Assembly (NCBI GenBank): GCA_029532415.1
Contig: JAQOTA010000047.1
Span: 2,914,001-2,978,000 of the forward strand
Reading direction: 5' to 3'
Origin: Marasmius tenuissimus
Lineage: Eukaryota > Basidiomycota > Agaricomycetes > Agaricales > Marasmiaceae
Length of the DNA stretch: 64,000 nt
Positions within the stretch are counted from its first letter, which is position 1. Every line of letters begins with the position of its first letter. Positions 49,273 through 61,014 of this stretch are shown here, in pieces. The position numbers and the translations under genes were made by a program. Under the pieces are notes generated by a model. The model did no database searches and had not been told where the DNA came from. It saw only the letters and a list, made by a program, of their open reading frames with translations.

Positions 49273-50162
49273 GTATGTACTAGTGATGCCAACGGTTCGG
49301 TCTGAACTGTCGGTTTGACAGTTTCAGACCGAACCATGACCGGACCGGGGGCCAAAACAGTTCCGAAATTAACTGTGCCCCCGGTTTGGTCTTTGCCGGT
49401 TCTCAACCGGTTAACCTGCGGTTAACCCAAAATTTTGTAATTGTACCTTTATTTACTTGTATTGATGTATTTACAAGCCTCAACAACAACAGAGGTCCTG
49501 AATTGGCAAGAAAAAAGCTCTACACGGCACTTGAAGTTGTGGGGAATTTTTAATTGTCAAGTTTGTTTGTCCATGGACGTTGCCGCCAGGTTTGAGCTTA
49601 CTGGCGCTAGTAGCGGCAGGCCTGCCACAATAAGCGCCGGCAACGCGCCTGATTACTCCCTTAGGTTTCCTCCCTGTTCTTTATTGTTGTAAAGGTTGAT
49701 AAAGGTTAATATGTTCATTTTCTTGATTCCAGCACTCAATATATGCATTATGGAGTTTAGAAAGCTTGAGAACATGGGGGGAGAAAAATGTAGGTTAAAC
49801 CATGGTTGAACCGGTCTCCTCGGTTCCGGAACCAGACCGAAGATGGCCAACAGTTCAGTCTGAACCAATTTGGCTGGACCGGACTGAACCCAGACTGGAC
49901 CGGACCAGACCGAACCGTTGGCATCACTAGTATGTACTAAGGAGTCATCTGCCACCAAGACCCCAATCTTGTTGATATTGAATTTGATGCGCTTGTAAAT
50001 GCTGGGGCTGTATTTATCATTGTTTATACTCGCAACTGCTTCTTCATTCCACACGTGACCCTTTACTTGAACACAGTCGATACTCTCCCTCCTCATTCCG
50101 TTACTATCATGTATCTGGTCTGAGGAGGTACATTTCCTTTTTCCCTTACTGTTTTGATACAC
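49191..50162 (-). pseudogene. Short open frame split by the hAT MITE
   Basis: On the minus strand an open frame runs from 50162 to the MITE edge (VKGHVWNEEAVASINNDKY, KIGVLVADDSLVH) and resumes after it (TGMYIESRLLGLQLLVGC). The element plus one target copy is 657 bp, a multiple of three, and the two parts are in the same frame; without the element the frame would be about 104 codons. The product is not recognised. It may be part of an older transposon rather than a host gene. The frame is interrupted inside the element. Confidence 0.5.
49281..49929. mobile_element. hAT-type MITE, 649 bp, with perfect 8-bp target duplication
   Basis: Terminal inverted repeats TAGTGATGCCAACGGTTCGG with GTCTGAAC-like continuation at both ends, flanked by GTATGTAC at 49273-49280 and 49930-49937. 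An 8-bp duplication and AGTGATG-type ends are diagnostic of hAT elements. Both subterminal regions are rich in ACCGGACCG and GGTTCGG(A/T)CTGAAC repeats on either strand, typical transposase-binding arrays. There is no transposase frame, so it is non-autonomous. The perfect duplication suggests a fairly recent insertion. Confidence 0.93.
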
Positions 50163-50300
50163 TCGTACTCATTATTAGTACTACCGAGCTTCACTGACTC
50201 ATGAGTCATGTCGTTTGTCTCTAGGTATAGAATATATTCCGTTACTATCATGTACTAGGTCTGAGGAGCTTCACTGACCTGTGTCGTTTGTCTCTAGGTG
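50096..50300. repeat. Short tandem duplication
   Basis: TTCCGTTACTATCATGTA followed by a GGTCTGAGGAG block occurs at about 50096 and 50237, and GAGCTTCACTGAC with TGTCGTTTGTCTCTAGG occurs at about 50187 and 50268. The second copy has an internal deletion. It has no coding content. Confidence 0.7.
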
Positions 50301-51630
50301 CTCAGTTAGGTCATCCTCACAGTAGGAACCCTTCCCTCAAAGTGCCAGGGCCAACAGTTAGTGGTTTGGGCTTTTCCAACTGGGCCTTTTTGTAGGGTTT
50401 TGTGTTCCTTCAGATCTTTCAGGATATGACTTCTTCCTGAATCTTGATACCTTGCTCAAAACCTCTGGATCTGTATTTTGTGCAGATGGGGTGGACCCTG
50501 GGAAACACTTTTTACTACATTGAGTAGTAGATACTTCCCTAAGCCCCCTGGTATGTCTGGTAAATGGTACTAACAGGGATTAAGTCCCTCTTCACCTGGG
50601 CCCTGTCTCAACTCTCAAGTCATGCACTTGGAAGGATATTCTAATGAGCCAAGGCCCTAGCTAATCCACCACTGGTTTAATGCAAGTTCAAGCCCAAGCA
50701 CAACCTCAAGGCTCGAGTCCCGAGAGTCGAAAACATAAATCAAATGTGATAGGCGTAGAATGTTGAGTGATTATTGGTAGCCTGAGGAGGTTATACAGTT
50801 TTATGAGTGAGGAGCTCGAGTTTCGTCAGTGCAGATGTCGAATGTCGCGAGTTTAGATGTCGATCCGTTCAAGATCCGTGAGTGCGGCACGGTAATCACC
50901 GGTGGTGGGTGCGATTGTTTTTTTGACCGATTAAATACCATATGACGCACGTCTGCTTTCCTCTTGTTCCCATACTTCGACATCTTGATCTTCAATATTA
51001 CTTATTTTAGGTGTACATAGCTCACACGGAAGAGAAACAATCAGATGAGGCCGGTGACACACTGATGATTCATGGCGGACAGCCAACCCTCCGGCCATCT
51101 TTTAATGATTTTGATATGAGCGAAATCGTCCAGGTGGTGATTTTGATCCTCCGATTCCCAGGGCCGAGTTCTTGAGAAGGAAAAACTCGAGCATTGATTT
51201 ACTGATGGTTGAAAATCTTCGCAGCTGTATATCGACTACTTGTACGTAATGCCTTGGATGGACATCTGCTCGTTCGAATCTCAGGGAAGAATTTTGCAGT
51301 AGTGAGATTTGTCCCACCTGGAAGTAATCCTCAATCGTGTGGCGGTTTTCATGGAGATTGAAAGTACACGTGAGATTACTTGGGAAGAGAAACACTTTCG
51401 TGGATCCCAAGTTGAGGTCGATTGATGATTTCACATACTAGTTTGGTGCATGGGTAATTGCACCCACGATGATCGGCACATGCCTTTCATCTCCGTGCCA
51501 GGCAATCGTCCGGACCCGAATCCTCAAAATCATGTTTCATCGAGTGATCTTATACCAACGAACAGGGTATTGGTCTCACGCACGGGGACATTTTAGGTAG
51601 CTTAAAACTAAACCATAAGTACCTATCCCG
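50301..51630. other. No recognisable gene
   Basis: Two minus frames (50801-50995, 51102-51434) lack recognisable motifs. The part up to about 50700 has the base usage of the retroelement stretch before it. The last 200-300 bp should carry the promoter of the membrane-protein gene at 51631. Confidence 0.45.
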
Positions 51631-53334
51631 ATGGCAGGTCTGAACCTCTTTCTGCAGACTTCAAGTACCTCTGGCCAGTTGACTTCCTCACCTGAGAATC
51701 GAATGGCGTGCCACGTGTCAAACGGTTCTGAGCTTGACTGCTTCATCCTCACATCCGAAACACAGCTTCTCAGTACCGTACGTCTAAAACCTATCTTCAG
51801 CCATTTGCCAGCTCTGACATTTTACGGTTTCAGGTTGGGTCAACGCTCTATGGTATGCGAGATCTTCTATATTGCTTCTATGCTCCTTTGTGCTGAGTTT
51901 ACCTCAGGCTTTCACACTCTCCTTTACGTGCTATGCATGTACATTCTCTTCACCCGAAAACAAAATCGTCACTGGGGTCAGTGTGCCCTGATCAGTGCCA
52001 TATACGTTGCAGCAACCGTAGAATTTGGCCTTAAATATGCCATTTACTCGATCAACAGTGAGATAACGCTAGACAAACTTATAATGGTCCTTCCCGAGGG
52101 AGAACGATACGGGGCGACCCCGATTGACGCATTGAATCCATTTCGGTGAGTTAAGTCCACCTCATTGTATCAAGCCCTGGTTGATGTCAATTTGCCACCA
52201 TAGGAGTTCCTCGGTTATTCAGATGGACTTCACGTCGCGAAGCCTCACAGTCATCGCAAAGTGAGCACGACCATTCGCTGAGAAAGCCCACCTGCTAAAG
52301 AGATTCTGTTCTCAACGGACCAGCGGGGCAACTGACAGCCTTATGGTGAGCAAGTGTTGTTATTAGTACGTTGCAAACTGTCGGTCAACTGACACTGGAT
52401 CAGTTGTGGCGTTGTTATCTCATATGGAATCGGAGATTTTGGGTTATTCTGATGCCCATCTTGCTCTGCTTTTGCGCTAGCGGTGCGTATCCTATAGTCC
52501 AAACTCTAGGAGGATGCTCGCTGATGTTTGTATGTACCCGTTGCCTACCTAGTGGTCGGTATTTTTGGCGCTACAAATAGTGCGGGTGGCAATGGCAGTG
52601 GCCTCAGTGGCGTCCTTATCGGTCCCATCACTTACGTTGTTTTGATGCTCATGTTTTTTGCTCTGTTCACTTTCGCTAGTAATTTCGTCCTGACCTTGCT
52701 AATTGGTAAGCCTGTTGATGATCACTCAAGTCTCACGGTAGCAATTTCACTAACGCGCTGAAGCGGGCCGGATCCTTTTCATTGCTCGTTGTGTCAATAG
52801 ATACATACCACCCCAAAGTAAGCTCCGCAGGATGTATAGGACACTCGTCTCGGCAACGTAAGCCCGTAGATCCCTCGACTCTCGAGGAAGTGGTGAAGTG
52901 TTCCTAACCTCTTTCTAAAACATCAGCATGGAGTCGGGGTTGATATACTCCACTGTCTTGCTCATGTACGCTTCGTCTGCTGTGCGAGCGACTAGTGGCA
53001 TGAGGGACGAGACAGAGGTCCGCAGGCTGATAATGGTAGCTGATGTTACCTTTGATTCCTTGGTATATGTAATGGTGAGTGCCCAGCTTACGGGTATTAA
53101 GATGATTCAACATGAACTTGGAAGGGAATAACTTCGTCCCTAATCATCGTTCGGGTGTCCCTTGGGATCGCTATCCACGATGAAAATACGTTCATAGAAA
53201 CTATTGTTCGGGATGAGAATCGCTCCCTGACTGGGCCACAGGCCGATACTGTCATCGACATACGTCGAGAACCTCACGACAACAATCGATCTCGTCGGAG
53301 AACCGCCAATTTGGATTTGGAGACACAAGGTTGA
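51631..53334 (+). CDS. Seven-helix membrane protein of the Agaricomycete expanded type
   Basis: Integral membrane protein, function unknown. Ten exons (plus): 51631-51777, 51834-51852, 51908-52145, 52204-52260, 52324-52345, 52404-52482, 52553-52705, 52764-52857, 52927-53074, 53125-53334; 1167 nt, 388 aa, introns 50-70 nt, all GT..AG. Hydrophobic helices: VGSTLYGFHTLLYVLCMYIL; ALISAIYVAATVEFGLKYAI; a third around NGATDSLMLWRCYLIWN; FWVILMPILLCFCAS; GPITYVVLMLMFFALFTFAS; MESGLIYSTVLLMYASSAV; and SSLIIVRVSLGIAI. The elements (D)SLM-WRCYLIWNRRFW, IAGRI and ESGLIYS are what I know from the large, poorly characterised Agaricomycete seven-TM family. The 19-nt second exon and intron 6 are the least certain parts, and the first exon (49 aa before helix 1) is unusually long, so the true start could be downstream. 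No break was found. Confidence 0.8.
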
Positions 53335-56300
53335 GAGAGGAAATGGATATCAAACCAGGGCAGTTAATTACAGCTCGCAGTTCGCAGTAGCCAAGGAGTG
53401 TCTACGTTACACGCTTTGGGCATGATAGTTTCAGTGGTCTCTGAGAAACAATTCAATCGATCCAATGAACGCTTGTATGAGGGAAAAGAAAGAAAAAACA
53501 GGACTGAATCTCGCGTGAGAACTTGAGAGTGCACACTGGATTCCTTCCTTCGGCGCAACGTGGACATCGATCAGACAATAGCAGGGAAAGTCCAGAGAGG
53601 ACGTGTGTGCATTTAGTTTGTTTTTTTTTTTTGGAGTGGCATTGTTTAGGCTCGGCGGCTTCCGTCCGGTGCCGTCTGTTAAGCCATCGCCGTTGTATGC
53701 AGGAGTTTCACCCGCATTATTTGAAAGGAAAAAAAAAACCCATAATACTATAGAACCATAGACCATACCGTGCTGTACCCATTTAAGGTAAGCAGACTTC
53801 TCAGGGAAATGTACTTACGCACTGTGTGAGGCTCACCATTAGCCGACTGTCTATTCTAAAAGAATGCTCGGGTGTGGAACGAATTCGCTCACTCAATCTC
53901 TAGATGTTTCTTGTCCAAATTTTTTCAATGTTGGCAGTGCAACGAGCACACAACCAGCATTTACGTGTATTCATGAAATTGGTCCTCTCGACTTCCTCAC
54001 ACTCGAAGTTGCGACGGTCCGGATACGAGCGCTCGTTACTCTCATCCCGACCGCCACGTGAATTCAGGCTCCTCAATCTCGGGTCAGCTTCAAATGTGTG
54101 TCTCACTGGTTTTGTGCGTCGAGGTAGGACCTTCCAGACTTCTAAGTACCGTTACTACCGAGTAGGTGGTCTATCGTATTGCGCTTGTTCCCCTGACCTT
54201 TCTAGTCATTTTTCACACACGATAGGGCGTCAAGAGCATTGAGATGGCTTCCGATGGCTTCCTCTCCAGACGCCGGAAAGTGAGCTTCAGTGATCCCCTC
54301 CGAGTGGCGATAGTGGCTTAACGTCTATGATCCTTTATCCAGCGGCGGCTGACAAGGCTACCTCCGCGGATGGTATGAAGAGTAAGTACTTAGGTAATTG
54401 ATCACTCTTAGGCCTCAATGTTCTGGTACGTAAACAACATATAAAAGCCCGACAAAGGTACTGAGCTTTTCAATCATTCGTCAGTCAGGGTTGATAGTCA
54501 ACGTATGAGATCTAAGAAAGCTTGGTACATTTTACGGCTCAACTCGGGTACGAGAAAAATAGCGTGAACCAGATGCGAGGACTCGACACTGGTTACGGAT
54601 GAGATGGGGTACCAAACCATGCGAAGGAGCAGAGAGAGGCCTCAAAAGGCGTGATATCAGTCACTTTAGGTACCCGATGAGCGTAGTTCCAGCTTTCCGT
54701 AGGAACTGATGGGCCTCTTGACAATGCTGTTCCCCGAGGCTGAGTCAACGCTGTTGAATGCACTTATGTGGTCCTTGGTCGTTTAAAACGCTCGTTGGTT
54801 TGAGTATTAGACACCCTACCCCTCCTTTGATTGGTCTGCATTCAGCTACCTTTCAACCAAGCGTTGATCTCCCGAGATTTTTGGTCAATCAACTGCCTAA
54901 ACCAAGAACAGAGCTTCAATCCCAGCCACAAGATACCTTCCGGGAAATCGAGACCGGGGGGAGGAGCATTACTCCTCTCGGCAGACGACCTGGCGAGGGA
55001 ACAAGCTGGACTGCGAGTTCTGTGGGTTATTTTTCGCGTGAGGCTACTCTGGTGGATTAACTCACTGATGGTTAATCCTGGAGCTTGTGTAGTACCGCGT
55101 AACGGCTCTCAACCCCATCCAAGGTGTCAGACTCCGAATCGGGACAAGGAACATTGTTCTCGTACACAACTTCGCACTCGGGATCAAAGTCGATCACTGA
55201 ATACCGCAACACTACGGGACTTTGATGGTGCCGCAGATGTTACACGCACACTTGTTTCTCTCTTTATCCCCAAAGATATGCAATCCACACTGGAATGCCA
55301 ATCGGATTCCCCTTTCGACCGTATAGCGTATGACTTTATTTATTTGTCCACAACTGCTCATCGGGAAGAAAGGACCTTGGGTAACGTGCACGGGCTTCTA
55401 GAGCATCGGTGAGGCCGAACATGTCTAGAGCTCGGGGCTGAAAAAATATGGCGACAGATCCTGGCAAAGGTGCTTCAATCTCTCCAACATCGAGAGAAAT
55501 GTGGCCAGAAGGAACTCCAGGCTAGATGGAAAGGTGAGTGCTACAAACCTGCGACTTGCGAAATCATTCAGCCTCATTTCTCCCTCGAAACTAGTGTACG
55601 AGTGAATACCGTAGCAGGATATCTAATCCTCTCATTCGAATCTGAATCTCTTACCCACACGGGATTCATCTATCACCGTGGAGTGCCATGCTATCAGACG
55701 GTATGTATGCATGATATGCCTCGAGGTTAGACTAGTCTCATCGATATGTCTGAGAACGGCAGCTAGCTGATACGTGTACGGACACAAGCCTAGGACTTCC
55801 CTATCGATTGCTGTTTATAGCTGCCTTGGTGATGTCATTATTAGTTTACTTCTTCTCGGAGAGACTGACAAGAAACTGTTCCTTGTGGTATATTCAAGTA
55901 TAAACGACACTTGGGGGTATTGGAAACCGACGAGTCACAACACCATCATGAGAAAGACCCGTATCGGGAGGTTTAACCATCCTGACACCGATATAGCAAA
56001 CATTTACCTAAACACTGTGAAAACCACTCGTTGCGGTTTGCTTGCATCGTCATTGATCTGTCCCTCCAGGGCTCCAGCCGTGCTAGATCGTCCTGCAGTC
56101 ACTCTCTGCGTAGTCTATATCTCAAGACAACGGCGTTCCCGGAATTGTTTGTTCATTCATGTACATACTCAAGTATGACAATCGCTTTTCGTGGTACCAA
56201 AAATAAAATACTGTTCATATATCTCGAAAAGTACCACAAAACCTCTCTAAACAGACACCAGCCAGCGACGTATTGTACCAGAGCTACAGGAAACGCGGAA

Positions 56301-56365
56301 AGGAAAATTGAACATAAAAGAAGCACTTATCAAGCGAACTAACTTCGAGGTACATATCGCCAACA
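53335..56365. other. No recognisable gene
   Basis: Three kilobases with only short or unassignable frames. The longest is 54831-55412 plus (193 codons), overlapped by 54758-55060 plus; others are 55470-55730 and 55774-56178 plus. They have no recognisable motif and I could not join them convincingly, though plausible splice sites exist from 54244 on. A T-run and an A-run flank about 100 bp at 53623-53740. The right end is the 3' flank of F. Confidence 0.4.
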
Positions 56366-59300
56366 TCAGAACCAACCTTCACTGTCACCGTTCCTACCCC
56401 CCTCACTTGATTCTGCGTATCCCGATCGACCGTACGAGGGCATACTAACAGGTCCGACCCATGGATAGGGAGGAACTGGCTGCTGCTGCGAATGCACCAT
56501 AGAGCCATTCCAGTCGCATTGGCGACGTTAGAACTTCCAGGTAAACTTGAAGGGTACCTTGTAGGGGAGGCCACACCATTGTACGCAGAATACAGCGAAT
56601 GGTGAGTGATGGAATGGGATGGGTAAGAAACCGCTGACCTGGACGCAGGGTATGAATCGAAGGTGGGGCTACTGTTGAATGCATCAAATGACGGTTCAGA
56701 ACAAGATTTAGGTGTCTCGGACCTCTGATCCCCAGACCACCCGAATGTCACCAGCGTTGGCATTGTATTCGGTGGTGGTGGTGGTGACTGAGTAGGTGCT
56801 CGGGTCGCTATAAGGGGAGTTTATCCTGCTTGCAACAGGATTAGTGGCCGGGTGGGTATTGTAAGAGGAGAGGTACGAGCTGAACGAAGGGTTACGTCGA
56901 CTACGGTAGGGATGGGTAGGGGGAATGGATTGCATATATCGGGGGTCGAAAAATTCAAACCGTAATCAGGCAACACATCTTTTAAGTAGAGGCTGGTGGG
57001 GAGGGGGGGATAGTGACGGGATACTTGATTGTAAGAGGAGCCGTAGTGTAATAGATGGGGTGGTGGGGCTGAGGGATCTTTAGTGAGGTTGGTGTGATTC
57101 AGCGAAAGGGGGATTTCTGATAGGAAGGCGTCGTATGAGCCGCAAGTCTGCAGCCATCTCGACCTGCTCATTGCTATTGTGGTCAAATTTATGACGGAAA
57201 TCCTACCCGCACAACTGTAAGGCCATAAAATAAGAATGGAGAACAGTAATGATGCACGTGGTATGGATGGTTGCGGATCTCTATCCCCCAAGTTCGAGGC
57301 CAGTCCTGCGCCGTTTGTTGGGAACGATGTACTCATCCCCCCTCTCGTGAAGATCGCCCACGGAAACCATGTCTTCCGCCCATATTAGGTCAGGAATGTT
57401 TGATGGATATTCGGAGTCGACAATGTCGAGAGATTCACCAAGACTGGTGGGGGCTTGGGGACCTGGAGATGACTGATATGTACACAGGATTGAGGAAATG
57501 ATTGACAGTAGAGGTTTTTAGAGCACACCTTCGTGAATATCGTCAAAGTGATCCGAGTCATCAAGTGGACGGAAGATGTTTCCATTGTATCCGAGATGTT
57601 GAGCGTTGAATCCATGGACTATTATTAGATCCCGGTATATCCAAAGTCCCAGTTCATACTTCCCGCCATCATATTATGCGGGACTATTGTTCCATTTATC
57701 ATTTCTACTTATGATCATATGTACAATTTTCACTGTCGTCTCTATATGGTATTACTATAGTCTCTACATGTATATAAGCTCGTAGTTCTTTACCTGAATC
57801 TAAAGTGTGTGCTTGAGCTTCTACGTCTTGCCTCTACCTCTCTAAACTCCTCTCTGGTAAGTAATAGTGTAGCCATGTTGTAGTCCTCTGCGCTAGGCAT
57901 CATGCTGGCTCATCATCAAGCAAAGTTGGCGGTGGTTGGGTCGAAACCTCGAAGAGTTTGGTACTGACAAATCAACTTGTAGCTGTCAGTGGACCAGGCG
58001 CGGGCGAAAAAGTGGTCGTCAAAATCTAGTTGGACAGGTAGGCCAAGGTCCCAGCATAACTCGGGTGAAATCTGTGAGTGGCCATCTTCGTGAAAAGACC
58101 AGTGATGAAGGGAAGATGTTTTGCCCCATGAGAGGTTGGAGGGAGGTGAATAGACGAAAAGGTAGATTAGTTGTTGGCATTGTTGTTGGCATTTGGATGG
58201 GGATTCATCAAGGTAGCCGTCCAACCACACTCTAGTACAGACAAGTGCTGTGTGATGTTTAATGGGTGGAAGGGGGGGAAAGCAATTGAGGGCGCACTAA
58301 AATCCTCTTGACCATCCTCCAATGAAACCCCTCAGGCATGGAAAACACTCCAGGCTTGTGAAAGCCAGGCCTCCCTCACATCCCAATTCCACCCCAACCA
58401 AACCTCTCCATCTCCATCAAGTCGGGATCTAATCGTGGATTTCAGACAGAGTGGTTTATGATTTGTCGAAAACGCACCTTGTCCACCCATTCTCCAAACA
58501 CGTCCGATCCACGAGGTTGTCCTCGTAACTCTCCCAGACATGATTTGCGACGGCAATGGGGGTTTTGGTCAGAGCCAAAAAGATGGTCGAATCAACCCGT
58601 TCAGACGCAAGTTCACCTTCTATAGTGTAATCCATTTCGTACATAAACACGTCATCGGCTTCTTTTGACTTGTGACTCGCCAAAAAGCGCACAAGGATCT
58701 CTTCCTGGAGAAGTTCAGCGGTTGGAGGTAGGTCCAATTCCAACTCAATCTGAGGGATCCGTGAATATGGCCCCTTCGGACCACAGCAGACCACTCCTCG
58801 GGTAGGATCCATCCACATCTCCGCATAGGTACATTTCCATTGAATCTAAAACTGTATTCAAAGACTGTTTGACTATGCTACAACAGGTACATACATTCAA
58901 CCTTTCAAGATACATCTGACCCAAATATCCCACATTACCCAAAAATTGCGCAAGCGGGGCAAGGTCTGAACAAAAATATCTAATCAGCTCTGGGAATCAG
59001 TATGAGCACATATTCACTTACTGTGCCAAAGAACCATTGATGGAATCGTCCCTTTGTCAATTGCATATACCTGAGCGACCTCAGAGAACCTAAAGATACA
59101 TTGCCTTTAATCTGAGTAGTTTTAGGTTGCCACTCAATGTACAACTGTCTTGAAAGCTCAAAAAATTCCTCCTTGAAGGCCTAACAGTATAAGTAAGGCT
59201 TGGGTCACTTGTACCGACCAGAATAAGATATAGGACTTGCCCGCCGTGCATCCGGCCCACTATAAGATACTATTGTAAACTCACCCTCCACCCCCGCCAC

Positions 59301-59633
59301 CTTTGCAGTACAAATTGTCTTGGTTGCCTCGAGAAGGCATCGACACTTTTCTAATGACCAAGGATGACGACATCTGAAACAATGACGAGTCTGGCAAATA
59401 TTCAAAAGCTTGCAGATATCACCGCGCGTGAGGTTTCGGAACTATACAGAGTCAGGCTTTTGCATAACTCCTCATGCAGGAGACCAAAGATCCACATCGT
59501 CAAACTCAGTCAATTTACTTTCCACTTGTTGGATAATTTGGTTGTAGTGATTGTGTTGGTCCCCTCAAACACTGTTGAAGGTCCCGCTGCCAATAGAGAC
59601 TCCTTGCGCCTTGTGGAGAATAGACTGCGACAT
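56366..59633 (-). pseudogene. Array gene F: disrupted by nonsense, LTR-like insertion and frameshift
   Basis: All ten exons of the family gene can be traced. N-terminus is the C type (MSQSILHKAQGV, SGTFNSV), but the motif reads SV-stop-GDQHNHYNQ: TGA at 59565-59567 where C has CGA. Exon 2 has the cysteine segment of C (TRHCFRCRH..EKCRC) and its intron donor is GC (59239-59240, GCAAGT). Exon 6 (SRIPQIELELDLPP, VRFLASHKSKEADD) is open. Exon 8 is interrupted after GFDPTTANFA by a 313-bp insertion at 57605-57917. Exon 9 and the tail are A-like (PNKRRRTG; FGWSGDQ; SYPSHS; EGWF), with a 1-nt frameshift in the tail near 56525. Three independent disabling changes make it a clear pseudogene. Confidence 0.9.
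57605..57917 (+). mobile_element. Solo-LTR-like insertion in exon 8 of F
   Basis: The family sequence in F is continuous up to GAGATGTTGAGC (57604) and resumes at AGCAAAGTTGGCGG (from about 57918); the roughly 313 bp between are absent from all other copies. The insert begins GTTGAATCCATGG and ends GGCTCATCA(T), with TGTATATAAGCTCG as a TATA-like box on the plus strand followed by a T/C-rich stretch, as in an LTR promoter and R region. The flanks TTGAGC and TCAAGC could be a decayed target duplication but are not identical, so the exact ends are uncertain. Confidence 0.7.
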
Positions 59634-60490
59634 TGTGCAGTTTGTGGAGGGACGTGGGGACGGGGGGATGAGCAAGGGGGACAAGGAGCGAGGGAGACAA
59701 GCCTATACATGTAGGCAGCCCTAGCCAATCATGCCTGTTCCTCGTGTTAGTCGAAACAATCAGGACACCGCAAGACACCTGATCAGAGTTGATAGCAGTG
59801 TTCATATCTGCCAGAAATGGAGCTCAAATCACATTGCTGTTGAGCGCTGGCACTGTAGGATCTATTTCAAGATGAACAGACCACCCACTGTAATATCCAC
59901 GAGTGGAATGTAATGATTTCTGCAGCAATGAACGAATAGCGCCGGGATCTGGGGATTAACTGAAAAAAGTGAGGTGATTGCGCGGTTAGAAGATGTTTAG
60001 GCGCGTTTCTTAGAACACTCGTTCGTCCATCCACAGCAAAATTCCCTCATCCCGGGAACCAAGGGACCATACAAAGACCTTACGTTCAGCACGTTTCTTA
60101 TATGGCAATTCCATCCGTTGCCATTGATTGCTGTACAGTGTACTGGTCGTTTGGGCCTGATGAGACAAGGTCAACTGTGAGTGAGATTGGCAGGAATGAA
60201 GGGGCCGCGCACATGGAATTTAGAACGCACCTCGGTCAACACTACAGCCTAAAATACTCTCAACTTCATATTTCTCCTATACTTCCAGGTTCTCCGAGAA
60301 TCACCCCAAATCTCGAGTCATGCTAGCGAATCATTCGTTCAGCGCACCTCGGTAGCCTTGAGGGTGACTCCTAATACATAGTCCTGCATGATTTTGGAAT
60401 AACTCACTAGAATCTTGTTTGGGGTAGACAGTTCGGCATCTTTTGAGCGCCATGTTGAACCGTACCGCCACGTGTATGTAGGGAAAGTTA
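59634..60490. repeat. 5' flank of F, homologous to the 5' flank of C
   Basis: Partner of 25625-26690 (shared blocks listed there). It would hold the original promoter of F. No separate gene is recognised. Similarity is lost near 60490, not far before the MITE at 60694. Confidence 0.7.
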
Positions 60491-60693
60491 AAACAAAGGG
60501 ATCCACTCAAAGGTCTGAAGGATTCAACGTACCTAGCTAACAATGTAGCTATGTAGAGGCAGACTCCTTCCCATTCGCCTTCAGACAGTTGAAAAACCAG
60601 CCGCAGTTCAAGTTCGAGTGGTAGTGGTAGCTAGAATCAGGGTTTTTTTGTATTATGTATTTATGCTTACTATAGTTTACTGGTTTTTTCTTA

Positions 60694-61014
60694 ACTGTCC
60701 TACGGCGACTGGCATAAAATACAAGCGCCGTCTGGGCATTGTTTGGTGACCTCATTAGCGCCCTAAGCCCTACATCAACGCAACCACTGTTTTAGCCTGC
60801 ACTGCACATTGTTTGAGAGCACCTTTGACCTTAGAGAGACTCTCAGAAGATTGACGTTGAGACATAAGATTATTGTGTTTGGCTCTATCACCATTTTATA
60901 GATTCTTGCGAAGGAATTCCTGCACTTGTTGCCAGTGGGAATTTCCGGTGCTAATTGATTGCCAAACAATGCCCAAATGGTGCTTGTATTTTATGCCAGT
61001 CGCCATAGGACAGT
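60694..61014. mobile_element. Hairpin-type MITE with about 67-bp terminal inverted repeats
   Basis: The left end ACTGTCCTACGGCGACTGGC and the following bases through ATACAAGC and GGGCATTGTTTGG are matched by the inverted right end (GCCAAACAATGCCC ... GCCATAGGACAGT) with few mismatches over about 67 bp. The 190-bp centre has no coding capacity. No clean target duplication was found; TA next to each end would fit a Tc1/mariner-like element only with a small indel, so the superfamily is left open. Confidence 0.82.

Noticed and set aside
53623..53740. T-run and A-run as poly-A tails of inserted cDNA
   Set aside because: No target duplication or coding sequence is associated with either run.
54244..54560. 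Possible small exons with good splice sites starting MASDGFLSRRRK
   Set aside because: Joining them gives no consistent frame and no recognisable product.
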